DNA of 64,000 nt from Blepharisma stoltei (Eukaryota > Ciliophora > Heterotrichea > Heterotrichida > Blepharismidae). The translations under genes and the position numbers were made by a program. Under the pieces are notes generated by a model. It saw only the letters and a program-made list of their open reading frames with translations, did no database searches and had not been told where the DNA came from. Positions 31,501 through 42,564 of this stretch are shown here, one piece after another. The stretch lies in contig CAJZBQ010000033.1 in NCBI GenBank assembly GCA_914767885.1, forward strand, positions 558,001 through 622,000, given 5' to 3'. The stretch's first letter is position 1. The number at the start of each line of letters is the position of its first letter.

Positions 31501-34359
31501 TCAGACTCATTTTACATTAAAACTGAATGCAAAACAATTGGGTCTTATCAAACAGAAATTTTTTCATATCAGTTTTATTTCCCTGAAGAAGGAAATTTTA
31601 CAATACACCCAGTTGTTGTTACAAGAAATCAAAAATTGATTGGAAATACAGAAGTGAAGAAGGCAGAAGTATTGGGAAGCATCAAAAATATATCAGCAGA
31701 TAATATTGAAGACTTTGCGATAAATGGGAATGAGGATGATATAATGAAATACCTTCGAGAAAATAATTTATATTCTTCAGTAGAGTTGGGTTAGGTAATT
31801 TAAAGTAAGGTGTTAGCTATATAGGTGACACAGTTACCAAAGACCTCTCATACGGAAGGTTCATTCGCTTTTCGACTCCAACCCAGAGGGTCTATCCCCT
31901 GATAATGGGTGCCATTTCCGTACCTTATGTCTCCTCTTTCCGTTTCAGTCTTGAGTGAGCGGGTATAGATTTCTGCGGCCCTGTGACGGGCGAATTGGAG
32001 TAACTTGATTCCATTGATCAGCTCCTTTGAATGTATCGGGTGTTGAAGTGCATTCTTTCAACGACTAACAAAAAGACTGATCCCCTGTGGCCTAGGCTGA
32101 AACCCTCAGTTTCTAGGTAAATGAATGCCCGTCCTTGGACCCAAAGGACACTGCCGGGCACCTCAATTTCTAACGACAGGAAGGCAGCCAAAGCCTACCC
32201 GGATACACATTCCATAAGGCTGCACCTATTTCCTAACCCGGAGCCCATCCTAATTCGCCGTAGCTATAAGTTCTGGACTGCTGCACCAAGAGGGTAGCTT
32301 GGCACATGCCACCATTTAATGTATATTCTTCAGAGAGATTAGCAAGAAATATTTATCATAGGATGAAAAATTGCAGCTTTTATACAAAAGCAATTGCGAT
32401 ATTTAAAGAAAAGAAATATTTTGATGAGCATTTATACTTGTATTCGATGCTTCATGAAGATTATCCAACATTTTATGAGCTTTTAAGAAGAAATGAAGAT
32501 TTTGTTCAGAAAATCGGATATAATTTTGAATCCTCTATAATAAAAACTGGCAAAGAGGATTTTACTCATTATGAGTATTTTCCATTGATAAATGCAAGAG
32601 CACATAATTTAGGAGCCAGAAAAGCTATCACGAATCTCCAATTTAAAGAAACTTATTACAACTTCTTGATGTTCATTGCTGAAAAAAATAAACTGGACAT
32701 CATTGATTATATTTGTTTATGCCAATATTATATTCTTCAAGATAGATATACAGAAGCATTGAATTTCTATGATAAACTAAAAGAATTAGGTATGAAAGTA
32801 TCAGAAATATCGCCAAGCCATGGACTATTGCAAATTCAATTTGATTATTTGTCAGCTTTTCTTTACTCATCTATTGCACACATAAAAATGGTTTGCCAAA
32901 AAAACCGTTTCTTAGCATCTGTAGTAGCCAGACAAGAGTCTAAGAACCTTGTGGTTGGAGTTGCTGCCTGGGCTAAAATTTTCAGTCTGACTGATAGCCT
33001 AACCAGAAATTTATTATAGGGTTTTTGGAAAGGGCAACCCCGTTAATGTACATACGGTGGCCCAGTGTCTTTATCAACGTATTGTGAGTGCAAGCCCTTG
33101 CCCGGAGGGAGCAAGCATGCCTTTAAGCCGTGCAATCAGACTGACAAGCAAGCGAGGGATGTAAAAAGCCAGTATGGCTGACTGGGAGCTACTTGATAAT
33201 AATTTAAGTTAAGCTAAGGTTTATCTATTGCTAAAGAACTAAGCTCACTATATGCTAATTATCCTGTAGAAACTTGGAGAAATAACTTTATGGAAATTTA
33301 TCAATCCTTATCAGATTCGTAATAAATATGGTGGTGGCGATAAAATAAGTATTTGCCGGCGACGCACCACTTTGGGTGTGTCAAAATGGCTTTATAGCCT
33401 AAACTAAGGTCCAGCCATTTTATTCTAAGCCTAAGATTACTATATGGCAGCCGTATGGGGTGGGTAACCTTGGGAATCAGTTGATAACCATTCCAGCCTT
33501 CCTAAGGTGACTGTAGGAGACATCGAACTAAACTTTGCCTCCATAGCACCGCAAGACGTAGAATACCAAGGGTCTTCTAGCCCGTTTAAAACTCAGGAGT
33601 ATAGCTGTAGCCTTAATCCTGGGAGAATGCTGTTGATAAGGCTAGGGAACTGAGGCTACCCCTACCAAGCAAGGGCCTGGTGGTCGCAAATGTGCAGGCA
33701 TCAAATCTGGAAGACTTTAAAACTCTTAATTTAATTTATCAGATTCCAAAATTGAAGATGAGAGTCAAGAAGAAATCTCAAGGGAGCCCGCTTTAAGCTT
33801 TACAATTGAGAACAATAATCTTAGCTTGACCTACCAAAATGTGAAAAAGTGTGAAGTGAAAATTTATTATATTGACCTTGAAATCTTATTTTCAAAAAAT
33901 CCATTTTTCATTCAGGATCCATCAAATTTTGTATTTTTAGCTCCAAATTTACAATTCTCATATGACTTACCTGAAGTTTCCACAACGATTCAGCTGCCAA
34001 ATGATGTCAAAAGAAAAAGTTTTGTAGTGGAAATTGACTATGGAGAATACTCGTCTATAAAAACTGCTTTTAATGCAGCTTTAAAGACAATGATAATTGA
34101 AAGATATGGTCATATTAAGGTAATGAGTGAAGATAATAATCCAAGATCAACTACTTATGTCAAAGTTTTTGCAAAATTAGCAAGCGGAGAAATAGAATTT
34201 TATAAGGATGGGTATACAGATAAGAGAGGGGCTTTTGACTTTATCTCAATGAATTATGATAAGTTGTCAAGTGTCGATAAGTTCGCGATCTTAGTAGTTG
34301 ATGAAGAATTGGGATCTTTAATAGTAGAAGCAAGCCCACCAAAGACTTTTACTAACTAG
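25546..34359 (+). CDS. Giant secreted protein of unknown family (about 2,033 aa), seven inserts
   Basis: Starts with a signal peptide (MILLFILFSAVLAKYS). Removing four retroposon-type inserts (29071-29416, 31781-32321, 32878-33222, 33319-33735, each with one TSD) and three TA-bounded IESs (29627-29941, 29984-30319, 30864-31234) leaves 6,102 nt, an exact multiple of three, ending TAG at 34357. Long stretches look like beta-sandwich modules, with recurrent phrases such as FAMELRGRNGELYKGQKVTI and FAKLASGEIEFYKDGYTDKR, the style of alpha-2-macroglobulin MG domains; a helical region lies around IIDYICLCQYYILQDRYTEA. I see no thioester motif and do not recognise the family. No membrane anchor is evident. 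Confidence 0.85.
29071..29416 (+). mobile_element. SINE-like retroposon, TSD AATGAATAT
   Basis: 346 bp between AATGAATAT copies at 29062-29070 and 29417-29425. Head TTAAAATTATATGGTCATAAGC. Removal gives DSNEY-KEWLFLSTWSK. Same subfamily as 17879-18223 (reverse). Confidence 0.88.
29627..29941. mobile_element. Palindromic IES, CTCCGTGAGCGAAC family
   Basis: 315 bp between TA 29625-29626 and 29940-29941. Left ACTCCCCTCCGTGAGTG, right TCGCTCACGGATGGAGAGAGTA. Excision joins GESL to SEYIKSYWKLNC in frame. Carries the AGCGATATTATTATAATG core variant. Confidence 0.9.
29984..30319. mobile_element. Palindromic IES, CTCCGTGAGCGAAC family, 42 bp from its neighbour
   Basis: 336 bp between TA 29982-29983 and 30318-30319. 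Left CACTCATTGAGCGAAC, right GCTCACTGAGAGGGAGTTA. Excision joins NCLL to EKILLIDWGIKQ. Only 42 bp of coding DNA separates it from the previous IES. Confidence 0.9.
30864..31234. mobile_element. Palindromic IES, CTCCGTGAGCGAAC family, with triplicated end unit
   Basis: 371 bp between TA 30862-30863 and 31233-31234. The left end repeats the unit CCCTCCGTGAGTGAACAAAA three times, separated by CCATTAGA...CGCTATTTTTTGCCC. Excision joins LPILSSPL to SYFSNGSTIS. Confidence 0.92.
31781..32321 (-). mobile_element. SINE-like retroposon, TSD TATATTCTTCAG
   Basis: 541 bp GC-rich block between 12-bp repeats at 31769-31780 and 32322-32333. The head, reverse strand, is ACATTAAATGGTGGC. Removal gives NNLYSS-ERLARNIYHR. 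Part of it matches 60950-61200 (segment GGAATCAAG..ACTCCAATCGCCCG). Confidence 0.9.
32878..33222 (+). mobile_element. SINE-like retroposon, TSD ATCTATTGC
   Basis: 345 bp between 9-bp repeats at 32869-32877 and 33223-33231. Head ACACATAAAAATGGTTTGCC, tail AATTTAAGTTAAGCTAAGG. Removal gives FLYSSIA-KELSSLYANYP. Confidence 0.9.
33319..33735 (+). mobile_element. SINE-like retroposon, TSD TTATCAGATTC
   Basis: 417 bp between 11-bp repeats at 33308-33318 and 33736-33746. Head GTAATAAATATGGTGGTGGC, tail TTTAAAACTCTTAATTTAAT. Removal gives YQSLSDS-KIEDESQEE. Confidence 0.9.
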
Positions 34360-34824
34360 CCGAATTTTTTTTCTGCTCATTAAATAGCTCAATTTTTATA
34401 TGTAAAAATTTAAATACCCAAATTTGCAAATATATGAGAAGAAAATTCTATTTTAATTTATAAAATTTATATTTATGAATAAAAACTATCTAAATTTAAT
34501 AGAAGTAGCTAGATATCTAACTATAGTAACTTCTAATAGAAACATTTTAATATAAAAATTTTTAATCGTTTTTAAGGGGAGGATTTCTCCAAAACAATCA
34601 TTTTTTCGATGGTTGTGCTCGTTCTTAAAGCTTAAGGGGCGGTAAGGATTTATAATCAATTTGATGATTTAATAGCTGTTGTTTAGTTACATAACTTTTA
34701 TAACTCGAAATTGATTTAGATAAGTATATCTTTATTTTTTAATTTATTCAATTAACTTACAATTAATATCTCTATTTTTCTTCCAAAGCTATGTGCTCTG
34801 TTTAAGAATAACAGTTGTATAAAA
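34360..34824. other. Intergenic, AT-rich
   Basis: Mostly A/T. A G-rich patch around 34570-34650 (AAGGGGAGGATTTCTCC ... AAGGGGCGG) may be the decayed ends of an IES. No coding signal. Confidence 0.4.
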
Positions 34825-35397
34825 ATGAAAAAGCAAGGAGGTTTTGGCAAATTTGCCAAAAAGTTCAGAATCATGGCCGCAATCGAAAAAGAAGATATTT
34901 TACTCCTAACTCGCTTAATGACTATTTTACATCACACCCCTGAGATGCCTGTAGATAAACTTGGTAATAACATGTTCCATATGGCATGCTATATGGGAAA
35001 AATCAAAATGATGAAATTTGCATTTGAAAATTATCATCTAGATATTGAGCAATATAATGCAGATGGTTTAGCTCCAATTCATCTAGCTGTAAAAGGTGTT
35101 AGCATTGAAGCTGTAAAATGGCTTTGGGAGCATGGAGCTGATTGCCATATAGTTACACAAGTCTGAGAAAAAAGTCCAATTAAGTTATGTCAAGAAATGC
35201 TTAAGGATCCAGAGCATACTAAAAATTATGGGAAAATAAGGAAAATTTTGGATTATTTGAGAGAATTATATTTTATTGATAAAAGAGGATATGAAAGAAG
35301 AAAATTTATTTGGGCTTATCAAAAATTCAAAGATAAAAACAAGTGGATAGGGAAATTTCCTTTAGGCATGGCAAGAGAAATTGCTGAATTTTTATAA
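34825..35397 (+). CDS. Small ankyrin-repeat protein (190 aa)
   Basis: A single frame through one TGA (Trp). Ankyrin-type repeats: KLGNNMFHMACYMGKIKMMK, YNADGLAPIHLAVKGVSIEA followed by VKWLWEHGADCH. The C-terminus is basic and helical (GYERRKFIWAYQKFKDKNKW). The N-terminus MKKQGGFGKFAKKFR is very basic. Probably a cytosolic protein-interaction adaptor. No inserts. Confidence 0.85.
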
Positions 35398-35468
35398 TGA
35401 TAATTTAGAGTTCCTAAATCGCACTAAAATAATTTTTAATTATGAAATATTTAAAATCATTAAATTAA

Positions 35469-36854
35469 ATGACAAATTTTTGGTTTTTGCTGATTTTCTC
35501 ACTATTTTTTGAAATTTTCTGCTTTGCGATGACTCTTGATATTAATCAAACAATTAAAATCACTCAGCTAACAGAATGAAACGATTTTCCTATTCAACTC
35601 GTTACTTCAAATATCACCGACACATACATCGCTATTAAACTTGAAATAATCGAGAGGCAGTTTCAATCATTTCCTCTTTTATATTTAGGAATAAACTTTG
35701 AACCTGATTTTGATAGTCATATAAATCAACCGAAATTCAATTACTCGGATTATCAATCCTTTTTAAATCAAGAAGAAACACAATGAATTATATTGCAATA
35801 TGATAGCAAGTTATCAAGCTCCAGTCTTTATATTGGGATTTGATATGAAAATTTTACCAATGGACCAATACAATATAGCTTATCATTCTTTCAGTCAAAT
35901 AAACCAATATGCCCTTCAATGTGTTCTGGCAATGGGCAATGCAAAAACCTTGGGAAATGCTCTTGCTATAGCTCTTATGTAGGTAATGATTGTGAAACTA
36001 CGACATTTTCTATTGGATTTAATGAAAGTAGGTGGGTTGATGTTAAAAGTGATGATAAAACATATTTAAAATCTGATGCATTTCAATGTAACTTTTATTT
36101 AGGAGGGTCTGATGTTGTTTTAAAATGCTCTTTGTCATATGGGGAAGCAGTTTTATACATAGGGTTTCCAACTAATGAGTAAATTTTAGACAGTACTTCA
36201 AATCTTCCTAATAAAGAGTCTTGCGCTTATACTCTCTATTTGTCTCAAGACATAAGATTTATTCACAAAAGCATAAAAACATCAAATTCCTATGGATTTC
36301 TTATAATAGGAATTTTTAATACTTTAAAAGACTCAGGAAACACATTATCAGTAAAATGCTACTTGTCGCATGATAACTCATCCTCGTCCAAAAGCACAAA
36401 CATGGTGATCGTATATGCATTGGTTGGAATATCAATATCTATTTTTGCCTTATGAGTTATTGGATTTATTATTAAATGTCGATGAAGAAGACATGCAGTA
36501 GACAATGAGCACTCCCCAATGGGCATAACAAAAGAATCAATTGAAAGTTTATTTCCAAGTTTCAATCTGAAGAATATTGATGACGCAGATATACCAATGT
36601 GTATGATTTGCTTAGAAGATTACAACCCTAAGTCCAAGGTAAGAAAACTAGGCTGTGGGCATATTTTTCATATGAGCTGCATTGATGAATGATTTAGGCA
36701 TCATAAAATCTGTTGCTTATGCAAAAGAGACTGTGAAAGTGTAAATAATAGTGTTTTACCTGAAAATATTGCAACATTTAATATTGAGCAATCAAGAAAT
36801 TTAAGTGACTCTTTTACTGGGCTTATTGCTGATGAGCTAAATAACGAGGAATAA
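35469..36854 (+). CDS. Membrane RING-H2 protein 1 (signal peptide, EGF-like, TM, RING)
   Basis: 456 residues after a 15-nt intron (36179-36193). Order: signal peptide (MTNFWFLLIFSLFFEIF), a beta-rich ectodomain, an EGF-like Cys motif (CPSMCSGNGQCKNLGKCSCY), a second ectodomain ending in the PTND/SNLPNK junction, a transmembrane helix (VYALVGISISIFALWVIGFI) and a RING-H2 domain (CMICLEDYNPKSKVRKLGCG, then HIFHMSCIDEWF and CCLCKRDC). Trp in DEWF is TGA. RING-H2 domains recruit E2 enzymes, so it is a probable membrane E3 ligase facing the cytosol. First of a five-gene tandem array. Confidence 0.9.
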
Positions 36855-36886
36855 TGCGAAATTTATTTAAATATTAAATTAATATA

Positions 36887-38855
36887 ATGCAATCAATATG
36901 ACCTGCTAATCAAATAAGAACAATTTTCGTTATTTTTGCTTGGATATGAGCTGATGGCGTTTCTCTTGATATTGGCTTAACGATGAATATATCGCAAGCT
37001 TCGTTGTGAACTTATATTGAACTAAATACTTCTGGGATTCAATATTACTACACTTCTATAAAACTTGAAATAAAATCTAGAGATTTTCAATGCTTTCCTT
37101 TATTATCTTTAGGACTGATGGGGATGCCGGAATTTTTGAAAATAAGTGATATTTATAGTGTTACAGGGGATTATACAGATTTTTATTCATATGAAAACCA
37201 ATTGAACGAGCATCAAATAATCCTTGATTCCACAATTTTTAAAAACAATTCCAAAGCTTATCTTGGGATTGCTTATCCAAGTTACTGAAAAAATAGTTCA
37301 CTTTTCTATTCAATCACCTTTTTTCAATCAAATAGTTTTATTTGTGCTTCGGGGTGCTCTTCACATGGCAGATGCTCAGGCATAGACCAATGCTTGTGCA
37401 ACTTTGCTTATATAGGAAGAAATTGTGGAATAAAATCTACATATCTCGTCTATAATAAACCCGGCCAACTTACTATAGAAAATGACAATATTGAATATTT
37501 CTTTATTGATTTGTCTAATTGCATATACATTAAAATGGCGACTGCGAGCCAGTCCTTTTTCTCAACACCTGTCGCCGTAGGCTCAAAAGGCCCGCATGGT
37601 CCTGTGGAAGGGAAATTGGTGCTCGTTAAGTATATCCGGCTAGGCTTTATTTGTCTTGGTGGAGCGCAATGTTTAATTAGGTCGGCCGTAGTTCACTCTA
37701 GATCAAGGTTTTCACCTCAGGGGAAATGGGATTCAGAGTTGGAAAGGGGTGGCTCAGTGATACCGTGGAGTACTACACGGTCAATCGGGCACTCCTCCAG
37801 CGCGATACTGGGCGTTGCGTCCCAGGCTTTGGTTTCCATTTTAGCCGACAGCTCGACCAGAAAATTTGGTTTTAAAATTTTCGGAAAGAGCAAAGGTGGC
37901 ACAACTCATCCAACTACAGGCAGCGAGTGCTGGTCTTCGTCTGTAGGAGCGAAGCTTTGAAGGTCATGAAACGATTGATGGCGGGCAACCGAGTGAAGCG
38001 CTACGGGTGGAGGCAGTCCTTCGTGAATTGCGGTCGGCTTCTAGATAAGTTTAATTAAGCTTAAGTTTAAGATTATCTAATTGTAATTTAAATTCAGGGC
38101 ATGAATCAAATTTGCTTCTTAATTGCAGCTGAATAGGTGAAACCAGCATTCTTTTTATAGGGAAGCCTTCTACTTTGTAATTAATATCCAGAGCAAATGA
38201 CCTCCCTAATAAGAAAAATTATTATTCTTGGATTTCTCTGACTAAGGATGCATCATCACAAGACGCTATTATATCAGACTTATCAAATTTTAAAATAATT
38301 TTGTTAGCAATTTTTAACACCTATACAGATTCTGGACAAAATTTATCAATTTCTTGTACTTGATCTGAAGATTCTTCTAGTTCTTCAAATCTTAATGTAA
38401 CCATTATATGAATATCAATTCCAGCCTTTATAGTAGCGCTATTAATGATATCATTGATATTATGGTTTTATCGTCGCGTCAATAGAGTTCATACTATTCA
38501 TCACTCGCACGATTCTACACTTGTTGGGATTAATATTGATATAATTCAAAATTATTACCCTATTTATACATGGAGGGACTTAAAAAATGTCATTGAGGAT
38601 ACAGAGATATGTGTAGTTTGCATGGAAAATTTCGAGGAAGACTCAAAAGTAAGAAAATTGATATGTGACCATGTTTTTCATGCAGAGTGTATAGATGAGT
38701 GATTTAAACAGCATAAGTTTTGCTGTGTATGTAAAAAGGATTGTGAAGCAGTCGAAACTTTATTTTCGCAAGGATGCTCACAAGATATACGTATGGAAAG
38801 GACTAGCTTATTTACTGATCGTTCAAATGACTTGAATGTTCAAAGTGTCGAATAA
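36887..38855 (+). CDS. Membrane RING-H2 protein 2
   Basis: 463 residues after removing a retroposon (37522-38075 plus one TSD) and a 15-nt intron (38177-38191). MQSIWPANQIRTIFVIFAW is the signal region (TGA-Trp). EGF-like motif CASGCSSHGRCSGIDQCLCN then YIGRNCG; Ser-rich juxtamembrane part; TM; RING-H2 CVVCMENFEEDSKVRKLICD then HVFHAECIDEWF and CCVCKKDC. It starts 32 bp after gene 1 and is about 90% identical to gene 3 in much of its length, showing recent tandem duplication. Confidence 0.88.
37522..38075 (+). mobile_element. SINE-like retroposon, TSD TCTAATTG; empty site in paralog
   Basis: 554 bp GC-rich block between TCTAATTG copies at 37514-37521 and 38076-38083. Head CATATACATTAAAATGGCG, tail TAATTAAGCTTAAGTTTAAG. 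Removal gives FIDLSN-CNLNSGHESN. The duplicated gene 3 has uninterrupted sequence at this site (about 40330), a natural empty site. Confidence 0.93.
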
Positions 38856-39549
38856 TAAATTTATCGGAGCAGATATTTTCGAGTAATTTATAATTATATG
38901 TTAATATTTAATTGCATTTGTTAATAATAAATTAAATATGATTAAGCCAAATAGAATGCAAATACTCTTAAATTAAAATTTGACTATTAAAAGAAAGAAG
39001 GACTTACTTTCAGAATAATATATAAAAATATTGTATAAAATTCTTAATTAATTAATATTCATAATTCGATTAATTTGAAGTTATCTAGCATTTAAAATGA
39101 AGCTGGACCATCTTTGATAAGTCTGAATTTATGCTATGATGAAAATTATTATTTATCTTCAGATACAATTAATTTGTGATTCTTTTGCATAATTGTAGTG
39201 CTGTTTTTTTTGTGACAAGAGTATAAAAATTTTGATAATTATCAATTTATTTTTAATTTAAAATACATGCAAAAGTCTTTAAATATGAAAAATCAATAGA
39301 TTTTTTTATATATCTCCTATATTGATTTTTTGATTAAATTGTTTTGGTCGAGTTTCAATTTATAAGATCATAAGGCTTTATAAATTTATATGGTATAAAT
39401 GATGTTGAAATTTTATAACTCTTATTCAATATAAGGCAACCTTTGATTTTCTACAAATGATTAATTCTTATTAGAACTTTATACTTAAAAACATATAAAT
39501 AATTAAAACATTTAAGATAAATATTTAAATATTGTTGAATATTTGGCCA

Positions 39550-39666
39550 AGTGTAAATAATAGTGTTTTACCTGAAAATATTGCAACATTTAATATTAAG
39601 CCATCAAGAAATTTAAGTGACTCTTTTACTGGGCTTATTGCTGATGAGCTAAATAGCGTGGAATTA
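39550..39666 (+). pseudogene. Duplicated C-terminal fragment of RING gene 1
   Basis: Sequence from GTGTAAATAATAGTGTTTTA onward repeats the last 39 or so codons of gene 1 (36738-36854) with few differences, but no upstream RING. It marks the start of the second unit of a tandem duplication (about 36738-39440 repeated as 39550-42260). Confidence 0.85.
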
Positions 39667-39698
39667 ATGCGAAATTTATTTAAATATTGATATATATA

Positions 39699-41066
39699 AT
39701 GCAATCAATATGACCTGCTAATCAAATAAGAACAATTTTCTTTATTTTTGCTTGGATATGAGCTGATGGCGTTTCTCTTGATATTGGCTTAACGATGAAT
39801 ATATCGCAAGCTTCGTTGTGAACTTATATTGAGTTAAACACTTCTGGAATTCAATATTACTACACTTCTATAAAAGTTGAGATAAATACTAGAGAGTTTC
39901 AATGCTTTCCTTTATTGTCTTTAGGACTTATAGGGATGCCGGAATTTTTGAATATAAGTGATATTTATAGTATCACAGGGGATTACACAGATTTTTATTC
40001 ATATGAAAACCAATTGAGCGAACATCAAATAATTCTTGATTCCACCATTTTTAAAAACAATTCCAAAGCTTATCTTGGGATTGCTTATCCAAGTTACTGA
40101 AAAAATAGCTCACTTTTCTATTCAATCACCTTTTTTCAATCAAATAGTTTTATTTGTGCTTCAGGATGCTGATCAAATGGTTGATGCTCAGGCATAGACC
40201 AATGCGAATGCAACTTTGCTTATATAGGAAGAAATTGTGGAATAAAATCTACATATCTCGTCTATAATAAACCTGGCCACCTTACTGTAGAAAATGACAA
40301 TATTGAATATTTCTTTATTGCTGTACATGATTGTAATTTAAATTCAGGGGATGAATCCAATTTGCTTCTTAATTGCAAGTGAAGAGGTGAAACTAGCATT
40401 CTTTTTATAGGGGAGCCTTCTACCATGTAATCAATATCTAGAGCAAATAACCTCCCTAATAAGAAAAATTATTACTCTTGGATTTCTCTGACTAAGGATG
40501 CATCATCACAAGATGTGATTATATCAGGCTTATCAAATTATAAAAAAATTTTGTTAGCAATTTTTAACACCTATACAGATTCTGGACAAAGTTTATCAAT
40601 TTCTTGCACTTGATCTGATGATTCTTCTAGTTCTTCAAATCTTATTGCAATCATTATATCAACATTAATTTCTGTCTTTGTTATAATATCTATGATATTA
40701 TGTATATGATGGTGTTTTCGCAGCCGTAATAGTGTTGTTGGGATTAATATTGATATAATTCAAAGTTATTACCCTATTCATGCTTGGAGGGACTTAAAAA
40801 ATGTCATCGAGGATACAGAGATATGTGTAGTTTGCCTGGAAAATTTCGAAGAAGAATCTAAAGTAAGAAAATTGATATGTGACCATGTTTTTCATGCAGA
40901 GTGCATAGATGAGTGATTTAAACAGCATAAATTTTGCTGTGTGTGTAGAAAGGATTGTGAAGCAGTCGAAAATTTATTTTCAAAAATCTCACAAGATATA
41001 CGTATGGAAAGGACTAGCTTATTTACTAATCATTCAAATGACTTGAATGTTCAAAGTGTCGAATAA
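39699..41066 (+). CDS. Membrane RING-H2 protein 3
   Basis: 450 residues with a 15-nt intron (40427-40441) and no IES. It has the same architecture as gene 2: MQSIWPANQIRTIFFIFAW, EGF-like CASGCWSNGWCSGIDQCECN, TM, RING-H2 CVVCLENFEEESKVRKLICD then HVFHAECIDEWF. It differs from gene 2 mainly by a shorter stretch between TM and RING (gene 2 has an extra HHSHDST segment). Two Trp in the EGF motif come from TGA where gene 2 has Ser/Arg codons. Confidence 0.88.
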
Positions 41067-41089
41067 TAAAATTATTGGAGACTAAAAAT

Positions 41090-41266
41090 TATTATGCGTT
41101 GCATAAATTTCTTATGGGCGTTACACGCGCCATTTTCATATGAAATTTCAAATTATGAATTTGCCTCGCTAAAGTCTGCGTTTTGAAACGCATATATTGG
41201 TTTTCACATGCCGAATTCAAATTGGCATGCATATGCATGATAAGAAATTATTGTAATACATAATAA
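41090..41266. mobile_element. MITE of about 175 bp with 30-bp imperfect TIRs
   Basis: Ends TATTATGCGTTGCATAAATT and, inverted, TATTATGTATTACAATAATT, both followed by TCTTATSRTGC-like sequence. Absent from the equivalent place after gene 2 (about 38870), so inserted after the tandem duplication. A second copy lies at about 60598-60770. Confidence 0.82.
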
Positions 41267-41760
41267 TAATTTGAGTAATTTATATTTGTTGTTAATTTTA
41301 ATTGCATTTATTAATAATAAATTAAATATGATTAAGCCAAATAGAATACAAATACTCTTAAATTAAAATTTGACTATTAAAAGGAAAAAGGTCAGCTATT
41401 TTAAATTGGCAAGATTATAGATAGAGTTCGTAATTTTCTTTTCAGACTATATAAAATTCTTAATTAATTAATATTCATAATTCGATTAATTTGAAGTTAT
41501 CTAGCATTTGAAATGAAGCTGGACCATCTTTGATAAGTCTGAATTTATGCTATGCTGAAATTATTATTTATCTTCAGATCCAAATTAATTTGTGATTCTT
41601 TACATAATTGTAGTGCTTTTTTGTGACAAGAGTATAAAAATTTTGATAATTATCAGTTTATTTTTAATTTAAAATACATGCAAAAGTCTTTAAATATGAA
41701 AAATCAATAGGTTTTTTTATTTATCTATTTTGATTTTTTGATTAAATTGTTTTGGTCGAG

Positions 41761-42162
41761 TTTTGTGATAATAAATGGCGATGCATTGCGAAATTTTACT
41801 ACCGAAATCTCCTCCAATGGCACATTAATTATCATGAGGTTTGGCTATTCTAGAAAACCCTTATCCAGCTATATTAGGTAAGCAAGGGGAGTGCATAGCC
41901 TCTTTGCCTGATTTTTTGGAACTTGGAAGGCTCAAGTTGGTACTTTTTAGCGCACCTGAGGAAGATGATCTTTAGGAATACATGAAGAAGCTAGTAAAAG
42001 TCGACGATAATTCATCAATGAGAATTGCACTAAGGAGGTCTTGCTTTGGAATGTCTGCTCATATGGTGCTCCATTTTAAGCGACAAAAGGTGTGTGACGT
42101 CGCTAGTTTAAGGGAATCACTATTTTCAGGAGTGACACTAGATGACACTAAATAATTAATCG
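41761..42162 (+). mobile_element. SINE-like retroposon with 17-bp TSD and empty site at 39336
   Basis: 402 bp between AAATTGTTTTGGTCGAG copies (41744-41760, 42163-42179). The other duplication unit has a single AAATTGTTTTGGTCGAG at 39336-39352 with no insert. Head TTGTGATAATAAATGGCG; the GC-richer interior has no convincing ORF. Confidence 0.93.
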
Positions 42163-42564
42163 AAATTGTTTTGGTCGAGCTTCAATTTATAAGATTATAG
42201 GGTATTATAAATTTAGTTTATCTGGTTCAAATGATTTTGAAATTTTTATAACTCTTATTCAATATTTAAATATTGTTAAATATTTTTGTAATTTTAAAAT
42301 TGATAAAATAATCTTTGATATAATTACAATATTACCTAGCATAACACAAAAATCAATAATTAAATGGAAAGAGAGAATAAGATAATCAGTTATTATAAAT
42401 AAAATGTAAAAAATACAATATCAGCTAAAAAAATATTAATACTATGCTTATAAAGATCTTTAAATTTGCTGCTATATTAATTTCGATTTATGTTTTTTCA
42501 ATTTTTCTAATGCTTACAATCCAATAGGATCTTTTACATTTTCTGATAGAAAATCATAAAAATA

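Noticed and set aside
37394-37960. 188-codon open frame across the RING gene 2 / retroposon boundary
   Set aside because: Its first part is genuine RING gene 2 coding, but the rest is retroposon sequence; the paralog at 39699 shows the uninterrupted protein.
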